Shown piece by piece: positions 9,337-18,976 of a stretch of 64,000 nucleotides of DNA. The first letter of the stretch is position 1. Each line of letters begins with the position of its first letter. The stretch is from Cladochytrium replicatum (lineage: Eukaryota > Chytridiomycota > Chytridiomycetes > Cladochytriales > Cladochytriaceae): positions 310,001 through 374,000 of the forward strand of contig JAHLKD010000029.1 in the NCBI GenBank assembly GCA_025526935.1. Reading direction: 5' to 3'. The notes under the pieces are model-generated. The model was not told the origin of the DNA. It made no database searches and saw nothing but the letters and a program-made list of their open reading frames with translations. Both the position numbers and the translations under genes were made by a program.

Positions 9337-9806
9337 TGTTAAATTCTGTGTATCCTTGGAGGGCTTACCCATTGTTTTGTGCAATAGGCTTTTTCTCTTG
9401 GGCTTGAGAAGTTTTTATGCTATTGCTCGATTTATGTTTTGGGCAGTCATGCTGTTTATTTTCTTTATTGTTATTGTTGAATATTCTTCTGTGTGGGAAT
9501 ATTTATTGCGGTGTGAGGGTGGCTGGTTCCTTGAGACAGTGGAACAAACCAAACACTCACACACCACAGGTATAAATAAAGGAGACAGTGGAACAAACCA
9601 AACACTCACACACCACAGTCTTCCTGGTTAGCAATCCCAGCCTTGATTTGCATTAGCCACAGAGTGCTTGTGTGCAACAAGGGAATTTGCTTTATCATCA
9701 CCCCATATTCAACTGGGCCAAGAGACGGAACCTGGAGCTGTTGTGCTAGCTAAAGTACAGCTAAACACGCCCTACCGCTGCCAGGAGAAGCCCTTGGTTT
9801 TTAACA
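9337..9806 (+). repeat. 5' LTR of the chromovirus, 470 bp
   Basis: Starts TGTTAAATTC and ends GGTTTTTAACA, preceded by target duplication TCGAT. It contains the box TATAAATA at 9571-9578, flanked on both sides by identical 37-bp direct repeats (9533-9569 and 9582-9618). It is followed by GGTGGTGGTTTCATCC, where a primer-binding site is expected. I could not match that to a particular tRNA. Confidence 0.95.
9571..9578 (+). promoter_or_regulatory. TATA box of the chromovirus LTR
   Basis: TATAAATA lies between two identical 37-bp repeats inside the 5' LTR. The copy in the 3' LTR is at 17882-17889. This is the likely U3 core promoter for the genomic RNA. Confidence 0.55.
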
Positions 9807-9953
9807 GGTGGTGGTTTCATCCAGCACCACCATTTTTGGACCTTTTTGTGCGTTCACTCAGGAACGTATTACCGGCTACACAAACACTTCCCTGATTACT
9901 CAGAATTACGGGCGATCAGTTTCGATTATTTTACGCATTTTTCTGAGCACAAT

Positions 9954-12194
9954 ATGTCGACAACTTCGAGGGTTCAGGATCGCTTGGCAAGGGCTCATGT
10001 TGGACAGCCTTTGGAACCTCGGGAACGATTGCGGCATCTTGCGGAGCGCTTGGGGGAACCTCGCAATGCATGGAGGAATGCGTTTTTGTTGATGTATTCA
10101 TTGGAGGACGTTGCTGGACTTTTGGCCAGTGTTGGATCTGGCCAGATCGCTGTCCCGAATGCACTTGTGGAATTGCTAAACCGTGCGCGTGAAGAGGGAC
10201 GCGCTGAATCGGCCGTATCGCTCGAGCAGCTTGAAATCGAGAACGATGCACTTGTGATGCAGTGCTCGGCGCTTGCGGATAACTTGGTTCTGGCGACGGA
10301 TCAGCTTGATCCCATTGATGTTCCTGATGTCGAGGACGATGGAGAGAAGCGTTGGACTGATTCCCAGACCCAGACCGATTTTTGGGATGCCGATTTATCG
10401 AACCATGATGGAATTGGCCAAAACTTGGCAGACCTGCAAAAGGAACTGGCTAGTGCTTGTCAAGAGCTTCGCGTTGCACAGGAGAATGCAGCGGAAGCAC
10501 GGCGCAAGGCAGCCAGTGCTGCAGCGGAGCTAGAGACGGCTCGATCAGTGGAGGCAAAGCGAGTTTCAGCTCTGGATGACTTGGAGAAGCAGTTGAAGGC
10601 GTCCCAAGAGCTTGCCAGCCAACTTCGCATCGAGGCCGAACTGGTAGAGGCGGAATTGGCCTCAGTGAAGGCTGCTGGAGCCAGTCTTCGCACTCGCTTG
10701 GATCGCGCCAACATACCCGACGGCGAAATGGCGCAGCAGAGCGGGCGTGGGAGCGAGGTCTCTTCACAAAACAAAGATGGACCTCCAACGTTGGCAGATC
10801 GATTTTGTGGTCTGTGGCGAGCAGAATGCAGGGCCAACCACAAATTGCGTGAAGCTTTGGATTTATCAATTGCTGAATGTGACAGATTGAAGAGGGATCG
10901 TGATCAGATTCGAGCATTACTTGCAGTGTCATCATCATCTGACGATCAGCACTCTGATATGCAAGAGCTTGGACCAAAGGACTCGGCATCACAACAAGCT
11001 TCCCCAGTTTTACCATCTGCCCAATTTGTTTTGAAAGATGCAGCTGTACCAACAGTGAAAACACTTGGAACTAGTGATTATCATGGACCTACAGCGGATG
11101 TTTTCCAGAGCTTTCCAGTTGGCCAATCTTCCCCTCCACAGGGAAACATTGGACTGGAAATTGTTTCAACACTCCAACAAACTGGGCTTCTCACCAAACG
11201 ATCAGAGAAGTTAGACCAGAATGCTCTAAACAGCATACCTCTTTTTGCTGGGACTTCTTCTTCAGGCCAGGCTGATGATGCCAGCTCAAATGAGTTAGGG
11301 AAGTTTTTCAAAGCAGTGACCAAAGTTGCAATTAGTCAAGCTTGGACAGAACCAATGCAAGCTCAAGCTATGGTGCTACGGTGCAAAGATAATTCTGCAG
11401 TGTCACGCTGGTGGGACGATTGTGATGAACAGTGGAGGCGTGAGCGTGTTCAGGATTTGGAAAAGTTGAAGGAAGCTTTGATTGGTCGCTTCCGCTCCCC
11501 AGATTTCTTGATCCACGCCAGGCAAACTTTGGAATTTTTGCCCATTGAATCATTCCCATCATTGGATCAGCTGTTAAATGAAATGTCACGTCTTAACCAA
11601 CTTGCCAAAAGTTCGCCAACAGGAAGCATCTCAGAGAACACCTTGATTCAACGTATTGTGGACCATTCAGCTTTTCCATCAATAGTTCGGGAATCATGGG
11701 ACCAAGAAAGGTCCAAATTGGCTATACCATATCCAAGTCGCACTGTTGTAACAAACTTGGATATATTTGGAGCTTGGTGTGCTAAGAAGTTTTCTTACCT
11801 GAAGTCAAACCCTTTCGCTGATGCACATGCTAAGTGGATAAAAACAGCAAAGGATCCCAATGTCAAAAATGACTCAGTTGAGAATCAGCGACCATCATCA
11901 TCTCAACAAAAGCCTAACAAAGAACCGTCCTAAAAGTCAAAACGCCCCTTTCTGCCAGCAGAAGAGTTCAAAGTGAAGGTTGAAGATCCTGCGTGGCGAA
12001 AAGCAAATCCCAGTCCTTTCCCATGTCGAAACGCTGCTTGCAAAGGAGCTAAGCATTATAGACTGGACTGCCACAATTATCGGAATCGGAGAGACAATAG
12101 TAGTGGTGCTCCAGCTACCACTTCCTCATCTTACACGATTTTCAGCAGTAGTGTAGCGAGCGGAGATTCTTTGACTGAGGAGGATTTTTACTGA
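9954..12194 (+). CDS. Chromovirus Gag with variant zinc knuckle (one in-frame stop)
   Basis: The ATG at 9954 (MSTTSRVQDR) opens the main ORF, which stops with TAA at 11931-11933. The same frame then continues without shift to TGA at 12192-12194. Residues about 90-330 are rich in Ala, Glu and Leu with heptad character (ELEIENDALV, then AAEARRKAASAAAELETA), a predicted coiled coil. The capsid-like region follows, around VSRWWDDCDEQWRRE and FLIHARQTLEFLPIESFPSLDQ. Beyond the TAA is C-R-N-A-A-C-x4-H-x4-C, a nucleocapsid knuckle with four residues in the first loop instead of two. The TAA may be a mutation or a readthrough site. Gag packages the RNA. Confidence 0.8.
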
Positions 12195-14335
12195 GGGCCT
12201 CCCTTGAGGGCAATAGGGTGGCTTTAGTCGAGTTAGAAGATTCTCTTTCAAAGCCCATATTCACTACAACACACAGCAGGCCGTTGGCGGATGCCCCTCC
12301 CCCTGCTAGAAAGAATCAGCATCCGAGCGCTCAGTTAAATCCACGGTATTACCGAGCATTATGTACACATTTCAACGTCTCCCCAACAGTAGATGTTTTT
12401 GGGGATGGAGCTTCAAGATTGGCAAGGCAGTTTTGGAGCAAAGATCCAATAGATCTATCAGTTGAAGGTTGTTTAGGGCCGGATCCTACCAGTTTGGGTG
12501 TTCCCTGGCCAACTGAAGAGATTTTTTACGCAAACCCACCTCCACATCTGCTTGAGAGCTTCTTGAAAAAGGTCAGAAATCAGCGCTTAAGCTCTGCTTT
12601 ATTAGTATGCCCTTATCGGACAAGGGATCGATCATTTGCTATCATCAAAGCTTTGCTTCAAGCACAATCTGTTCAACTGCCTTTAGAGCGAGACCTATTT
12701 TTACCAAGATCGGCTCAAGTACCATTCAGAAATCGGAGGAAAGACTTTTATCAGCAGAACAAACCATTGCCTGATGAATGGGGTCCACCTAATTGGGGGC
12801 CGATTGGAGCTTTCTTGATCTCAGGAGACATTAAGAAATTGACATCCTTCCAGAATCTCTCAAATCAAGTGATTACATTTGAAAATTTGGAATCACGCCT
12901 GCTGAATCTTTTAGTCACCCCAAGTATTCAGCAGTTTTTGGCAGCAACACCAATCTACAACATTGATCGTACTCCCCAAAATGGTTTGCACAAAAAGTTT
13001 TCTACGCTTATGGAGGCTATCACCACACCTTGGAAAGATGTGATGGATGAGGTTGTTGGGGAATGTAACACTGAAGTGACATCTGCGTTGGAAACAGATA
13101 GAGATCACCCAGTCAACCCCTCACCTCCTAAGCCAGTAGTGCCATTTTGGTGCATGGGAACTATTGATCACAAAGAGCATCCAATTATTGTTGATACTGG
13201 ATCATCCATTTCCGTTGTGTCGTACAATTTATATCATGAGTTGGGACTGTCTGCTCCACGACGTGAGTGTCACGAGCCACTAGAAGGCATAGGAGGTGCC
13301 AATACTGCCACTGAGGAGATAGTGTCAGATATTGTGCTCTATGCGTATGGTGGTCGTGAATTGCGGATTGCTGTCAGGTTTGTGCTGGTGCAGCACTCTA
13401 GACCCCTTCTCTTACTTGGTATGGATGTAATCCGTCCAATGTGTTTTGTCATTTGCATCCGCCCTCTTCCTCAGCCATCATTTATGCAATCACCTCAGGA
13501 TCCTATGACAATTGTACCATGTTCGTCGACCCCGAACTTGGTTCTTCGCGGGGGCAGGGAGAAGAATGGCGCAAAGAAAACACTAATAGTCTCAATGTCA
13601 TCGTATTCAACGATAGAACTGAAATCCTTTCAGGCCATATTCACCATTGAGAACATCTCTGAAATTGAAAAATCAGAGATTCGACAAGAACATTTGGAAT
13701 CAAAGTTAACACTCTCACAGAAGCAGATTAGCACTCTCTGTGATCGTGCAGGAATTGATCCTTTTAATCCACCAGAAGTTTCAAATGCATTCCTGAAAGT
13801 GTTGCTTTCTGATGGAAGATTCAATCTTGACATGCCAAGAGTGTTGGTCAAATTGACCTTGATGGTTGTATGCAAATTTCATAAGGCTTTCTCTTATCCT
13901 GGAAATGACTTGGGAGAGTTCAAGGAATTTCCTTTTGATGTGGAATTGATAGGGAAATTACCAGTAGAGCCCCCTCCCAGGAGATTCAGCCCAAAGCAAG
14001 TGGAGGCTGCCAGGAAAGAGTTTGATACATTTGCCAGGCTCAAACGATATGGTCCGATACCTGATGCAGAGTATGTTAGCGAGGTGGTTGTTGTATTCTA
14101 CCCTGAAGAATCTGGGAGAACACCACGTATTACCGGAGATTATACAGTATTGAATGCTCACACAAAGTTGACTCCGTACCCGTTCACTCCAATGCACTTG
14201 GAATTACGGTGGTTACAAAATTCTTCATTTGCTGTTGCATCAGGAGGTGATCAAAATAAGGCTTTCCATCAAATTGTGTGCACAGAAACTGCAAAGCGTT
14301 TTTTGCAATACGAATGCCTGGATCAGGGCAAGTGA
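12188..14335 (+). CDS. Chromovirus Pol, part 1: NPP-motif domain, protease, start of RT
   Basis: The frame is open across the gag stop and lies -1 relative to gag, so expression probably uses ribosomal slippage in GATTTTTACTGA just before the gag TGA. The first ~200 residues are unusual: VDVFGDGASRLARQFWS, then IFYANPPPHLLESFLKKV, then ALLVCPYRTRD, a layout like the Dam-methyltransferase-like domain of DIRS-type elements. An aspartic protease follows (IIVDTGSSISVVSY, later LLLLGMDVI). RT begins with the KRYGPIP and PRITGDYTVLNAHT regions and reaches the KAFHQI block. Near 14300 a one-base loss shifts the frame and the ORF stops. The protein is therefore not made full length from this copy. 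Confidence 0.8.
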   Translation, partial: LLRASLEGNRVALVELEDSLSKPIFTTTHSRPLADAPPPARKNQHPSAQLNPRYYRALCTHFNVSPTVDVFGDGASRLARQFWSKDPIDLSVEGCLGPDPTSLGVPWPTEEIFYANPPPHLLESFLKKVRNQRLSSALLVCPYRTRDRSFAIIKALLQAQSVQLPLERDLFLPRSAQVPFRNRRKDFYQQNKPLPDEWGPPNWGPIGAFLISGDIKKLTSFQNLSNQVITFENLESRLLNLLVTPSIQQFLAATPIYNIDRTPQNGLHKKFSTLMEAITTPWKDVMDEVVGECNTEVTSALETDRDHPVNPSPPKPVVPFWCMGTIDHKEHPIIVDTGSSISVVSYNLYHELGLSAPRRECHEPLEGIGGANTATEEIVSDIVLYAYGGRELRIAVRFVLVQHSRPLLLLGMDVIRPMCFVICIRPLPQPSFMQSPQDPMTIVPCSSTPNLVLRGGREKNGAKKTLIVSMSSYSTIELKSFQAIFTIENISEIEKSEIRQEHLESKLTLSQKQISTLCDRAGIDPFNPPEVSNAFLKVLLSDGRFNLDMPRVLVKLTLMVVCKFHKAFSYPGNDLGEFKEFPFDVELIGKLPVEPPPRRFSPKQVEAARKEFDTFARLKRYGPIPDAEYVSEVVVVFYPEESGRTPRITGDYTVLNAHTKLTPYPFTPMHLELRWLQNSSFAVASGGDQNKAFHQIVCTETAKRFLQYECLDQGK

Positions 14336-15618
14336 TTGCTCCATCACATATGCCACAGGGTCCAAAGAATGCTCCAGCTCACTTAGAAAAATGCTCAGAT
14401 TTTTCATACAAAGGACTTGTATGGAAGATAATGGTGAAATATGCTGATGATCAGAACCTGTCACAAACAACTGCATTCGAGCATGTTGATGCAGTTTTCC
14501 ATTGGTTACAACGGACTGTTCAGTTTGGATGGACTTTGAAGATGGCAAAGTCTTTCTTTTTGGTTGTAATGCTCAATGCACTTGGATTTGTGTTTGATCA
14601 GAAAGGCAGGAGGCCTGACCCAACCAAGTTAAGATCGGTCAAGAATTTATTGCCACCACAAACAGTTGCCGAACTTTGGATGTTTTGGGGTCTAGCCAGT
14701 TTTTATTGGGAATCAATTCCTGGCCTGCAGACAGACTACCGAATTTTATCTGATATGATCATTGAGGCTGTCAAGCGTTATCATGCAAAGCGTCCAAAGA
14801 AGAAGGTGTCTCACCGGGTCTCAGATGGCATCGCAGAGGATCTAAGGAGACAAGCTGATGTGGGGATTCAGCCTGTCAATGTTCCTGAAGATCTGATGCA
14901 CAACGATGTCCTGAGGGTGAGAGAGAAAGACCACAACATGAAGAAATTCATGGAGAGGTGTGAAGTACACCACTCAGCGGAATTTCTCAGTGCTTTTGAG
15001 AGGTTAAAGCAAGAACTGTGCAGTGATAGAGTCATAGCTGTAGTGCTACCTCCATATGAATATCTAATGTCACTGCATTTTGACACCTCCTATGTTGGAA
15101 CTAATTTAACAATCATGCAAACACAACCAGACATGACAACAAAACCAATTGCTTTTTACAGCAAGGCCTGTGGTCCAACAGAGATGAAGCTGTGGGCTAC
15201 GGAGCTCGAAGTTTGGGGATTAATTACGGGACTGGAAAGTGCTGAAAGAGCCGGCTTCCTGTATGGGGATTTCCCTTTCTCAATTGTTGTAGATCATGAA
15301 GCTTTGCTGTGGTTGAAGAATTACCAAGGTTCCAACAGAAAATATGCACGAATGTGTTTGAAATTTATGGAATACGCAGATCGCGCTGTAATTGTGCATA
15401 GGCCAGGCTACCTGCATGTTGTTCCAGATGCTTTGTCACGGTTGCCTCGTACTGAGGACTCTTGGTCAGTAACACGTTCAGCTTTGTATGCAATGGATGG
15501 TTCCATTGCTGTATCTAGTTGGATGCTGCAATGTAGTCAAAACTCCCAAGCGGGAGACTTATCAGACGAGTGTGGGAACTGTAGGACCCCATACCCTGAT
15601 AGAATTGTTACAGAATGA
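14278..15618 (+). pseudogene. Chromovirus Pol, part 2: RT palm/thumb and RNase H
   Basis: This continues RT in the next frame. It carries HMPQGPKNAPAHLEK and the catalytic KYADDQNL (YxDD), then the thumb and connection. RNase H follows, with LHFDTSYVGTNLTI in place of the usual DASxxGxGA, then KLWATELEVWGLITGLE (the conserved Glu), IVVDHEALLWL and HRPGYLHVVPDALSRLP. Only the frame is damaged; the catalytic Asp pair is kept. The ORF goes out of frame again near 15540, before the integrase. Confidence 0.85.
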
Positions 15619-17591
15619 ACTGCAAAAAACTCAATATGAACCAGCACAGCGTTATCTAGCAATTATAGAAAAAAACAATGGAGATTTGAAGCAGTGCAGT
15701 GAGCAAGAGCGAGTCTTTGCCACCTCTTGGGAATTTATAGATAATATTCTGTATCATAATGCTGGAGGTTGGAAGGTATTTGTACCAACTGAGGTTGCCG
15801 AAGCAACTATCCTCCAGGATAGACATGAAAGAGGTGGTCATTTTTCTGCTAAAAAAATGTTTGCTGCATTAGCTACAGTCTTCTGGTTTCCAAAGATGCT
15901 GCATAAGATCAGGAGATGGGTCAAAGGTTGCCAGGTGTGTCAAGATCATGCCCGAGCACCCCCTCATTCAACTTTCCTCCGGAATATTGCAGCCATAACT
16001 GGTCGTTGGGCTCATTCATCTTTAGACAATGCAGGTCCATTCTGTGGTTGTCATCCATTGATTGGCATTCTTGTCGTAGTCTGCTGCTTCTTGTTAAAAA
16101 CCAAGGGCTTCTCCTGGCAGCGGTAGGGCGTCTTTAGCTGTACTGTAGCTAGCACAACAGCTCCAGGTTCCGTCTCTTGGCCCAGTACCTGTTCTCCCAG
16201 GTGTGTATATGCCTAATACTCCGACAGGCTGTACACTACACCCAAGCTGGTCAGGCAACCAGGGAATGCTGTGGTCAAAGACATTGGTCACATCAACTCC
16301 TATATTCAATTGAACAGTGCGTGTGGGCATACCTGTGGTCAAAGACATTGGTCACATCAACTCAAAGGACCAAGCCACACCACCTTCCCCACTAAATGCC
16401 AAGATCACTCCATACAGGACCTGCCAAACATGGATATAAATACATGAAATACAAGTCCATAAATAAGAATGAAGAGGGATTGACAAAAAAACTCTCAGGT
16501 CAAAGAGAAAAAAGACAACCCAAAGGATAACCCATATAGCAAACAGTCTGATATGCTAGTTTTTAACACTTCTCTTCACGATGTCATCTCTACAAGTGTA
16601 ACATCAACCCAACATCCGAAGAAGTTGGCAATTTGATATACAAGAGATATTATCCACTCCATGGTTTACCAGAGAGATTTACATCAGATAGAGGATCTGC
16701 CTTTGTTAGTGGGATGACGCAGACAGTCCTGAAGAGATTGGGAATCGAGCAGCATTCTAGTACAGCTCATCATCCACAGGCTAATCCATATGCAGAGAGC
16801 ACAGTGAAATTGGCAGTTGCAGTTCTATCGAAATTAGCTGATGCAGTGTACAATGGGGATGACTGTGGGTTAGCATGGGAGCGTTACCTTCCGATGGTTG
16901 AGTTCGCAATCAATTCACAAGTTCGAGCCAGTAATGAACCTTTGGGAGTTACCAGATTTGAACAGGATTTGGGATATAATCCCACTGGTCCAGCAGCCCT
17001 TATCGATTCGTCAGAACATCGTGCCCTACGGTCAGCTGATGCAGAAAGACTAGTCGATCGATTGAGGGAATTGCAAATCCAGTGCACTACACTTTATTCA
17101 GAATATCAGGAGTATTATAAAAGAGCTCAGGACACTAAGAGGCCAATTCCAATATTCAAAGTTGGAGACGATGTTATGCTCACCACCAAGCATATGAAGT
17201 TCTATCAACGGAAACTATCGGAATCTTGGGTTGGTCCATTTGTCGTTGAGGAAGTGGGCAAGTATGACACCATCCGTCTTGCACTTCCCAAAAAGTTTTC
17301 TTGTGTCAATCCTTGGTTTCATGTTTCAATGTTGAAGAAGCATGAACCTCCTGCTCCCTGGCAGCAAGGTCGAGATAGGCCAGAACCGGACCTCGAAGAA
17401 GATGGTGAATGGTATGAAGTCGAACGAATAGTGGCTCACCCGAAACATCGCGGGAAACTCCAGTTTGTGTGCGTTGGTTAGGCTATCCGCCCTCTGATGA
17501 CTCCTGGGAACCTGCTGACGAACTGGAAGAACATTCAGCTGACACTGTTGCAGAGTACAAGGAGCGTGCAGGTGTTTTCATTCTTTTTTGA
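15540..17591 (+). pseudogene. Chromovirus integrase and C-terminal chromodomain, split by a solo LTR
   Basis: The N-terminal zinc site is clear: RHERGGHFSAKK then CQVCQDH. The catalytic core starts at SLDNAGPF with the first Asp. It is cut at 16091 by a 477-bp solo LTR and resumes at 16574. Next come FTSDRGSAF (second Asp) and HHPQANPYAEST (Glu). The C-terminus, after YEVERIVAHPKHRGK, shifts frame near 17465 and continues as VRWLGYPPSDDSWEPADEL with a stop at 17589. That is a chromodomain, with conserved Y-x-V-E, W-x-G-Y and W-E-P, and it places the element among chromoviruses, whose chromodomain guides integration to marked chromatin. The ORF is non-functional. Confidence 0.88.
16092..16568 (-). 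mobile_element. Solo LTR inserted in the chromovirus integrase
   Basis: A 477-bp insertion begins TGTTAAAAAC and ends GTTTTTAACA, flanked by the duplication CTTCT (16087-16091 and 16569-16573). In the minus orientation its last ~105 bp closely match the 3' end of the host chromovirus LTR, while the remainder differs. It is thus the LTR of a related but distinct family, left after LTR-LTR recombination. It removes the integrase reading frame. A short internal duplication (about 30 bp, around GTGGTCAAAGACATTGG) is also present. Confidence 0.92.
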
Positions 17592-17647
17592 GTTTATCTG
17601 ATGACATGAGCTTTGGTGACCCAAAAGCTCATCTTCGAGGGGGCACC

Positions 17648-18117
17648 TGTTAAATTCTGTGTATCCTTGGAGGGCTTACCCATTGTTTTGTGCAATAGGC
17701 TTTTTCTCTTGGGCTTGAGAAGTTTTTATGCTATTGCTCGATTTATGTTTTGGGCAGTCATGCTGTTTATTTTCTTTATTGTTATTGTTGAATATTCTTC
17801 TGTGTGGGAATATTTATTGCGGTGTGAGGGTGGCTGGTTCCTTGAGACAGTGGAACAAACCAAACACTCACACACCACAGGTATAAATAAAGGAGACAGT
17901 GGAACAAACCAAACACTCACACACCACAGTCTTCCTGGTTAGCAATCCCAGCCTTGATTTGTATTAGCCACAGAGTGCCTGTGTGCAACAAGGGAATTTG
18001 CTTTATCATCACCCCATATTCAACTGGGCCAAGAGACAGAACCTGGAGCTGTTGTGCCAGCTAAAGTACAGCTAAACACGCCCTACCGCTGCCAGGAGAA
18101 GCCCTTGGTTTTTAACA
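17648..18117 (+). repeat. 3' LTR of the chromovirus, 470 bp
   Basis: Same length and ends as the 5' LTR. About four base differences were seen, all in the last 170 bp. It is preceded by the polypurine run at ~17636-17643 and followed by target duplication TCGAT. Confidence 0.95.
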
Positions 18118-18122
18118 TCGAT

Positions 18123-18940
18123 CAACTGGAGGACCTAGAGGAGGCAGAATTGGATGAAACTTTCACCAAAGCATTTTGAAATGCACTAGATAAGCTGAGA
18201 ATATATAACTCAATTGCTAAGTGCCTGTGTTTAGCAGTTGCTACGGTACTCGATCCTCATTTTAAGGATCAATATTATCGATTTTCAAAGGCCTGGGAGA
18301 AAGATGTAGGAGGGGATCAGGTCACCCTAGTGCGGAAAGTCTGGGAGGAATTGTATAAGTCACGGAAAATCAAGAACAGTGGTGCCGATGTTTTTGGAAA
18401 CACGCCAGAACGTCGACACGATTCGAGCGGAGCTTCTGGTGATAGACAGAAAAAACGGACGCTGAACGCTTGAGAGCCATTAGATCCGTTTTCATCTGGC
18501 AAGAAGAGATTCCTGAGGAAAAAGATGAGCTGGATCGCTATCTTGGCGATCAGGTACTCCGCGGTATTGATTCTGATGGGAAGCCAATCAATATTATGGA
18601 CTGGTGGAAGACCGTTGGAAGTGTGAACTTTCCAGCCCTAAGCCAGATGGCAATGGACTATTTAGGAATACCAGCAACAAGCGCTCCAGTCGAACGAAAG
18701 TTTTCAGCCGGGGTTGATTTGGTACCTGCAACTCGCAACCGCCTTGCTCCAAGAACAATAAATGCGTTGATGTGCCGTCATGACTGGTTGCATCAATTGA
18801 GTGCTGAAGAACCGTTCAAAAATGATTCCCTAGATTCAAAAAGTGATGTTAGTGAGGATTTTGTAAAGGTGCAAAATTTTGGCGAGGATTTTGATGTGGT
18901 ATTAGAGTTGGAAGCAATTGATGATAACCCACTCTTTTAA
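18123..18940 (+). pseudogene. hAT transposase, C-terminal part with dimerisation domain
   Basis: This resumes the transposase after the chromovirus: QLEDLEEAELDE, then a TGA within KAF-stop-NALDKL, VLDPHFKDQYY, a frameshift near 18470, and the hATC dimerisation block WWKTVGSVNFPALSQMAMDYLGIPATSAPVERKFSAG, ending DDNPLF at 18940. The hATC signature (W near the start, LA-x-D-YL-x-IPATSAPVER) is intact in sequence. The TGA at ~18178 is also present in hAT copy 2. Confidence 0.9.
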
Positions 18941-18976
18941 ATATATATAAATTGTTGTTTAGACTGTTCATCTGTT

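Larger units (their letters stand above)
9337..18117 (+). mobile_element. Ty3/Gypsy chromovirus inserted in the hAT transposase
   Basis: The element is 8,781 bp with two 470-bp LTRs that begin TGTTAAATTC and end TTTTTAACA. It is flanked by a perfect 5-bp duplication TCGAT (9332-9336 and 18118-18122). The uninterrupted site is preserved in hAT copy 2 (TCGAT at 61778-61782), which proves the insertion. Internal order is gag, zinc knuckle, an NPP-motif domain, protease, RT, RNase H, integrase and chromodomain. A purine run GAGGGGG precedes the 3' LTR (polypurine tract). The LTRs differ at about four positions, so insertion was fairly recent, yet pol has frameshifts and a solo-LTR insertion. Confidence 0.95.

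Noticed and set aside
9415-9609. Matching 64-codon minus ORFs at 9415 and 17726
   Set aside because: They are the two chromovirus LTRs read backwards.
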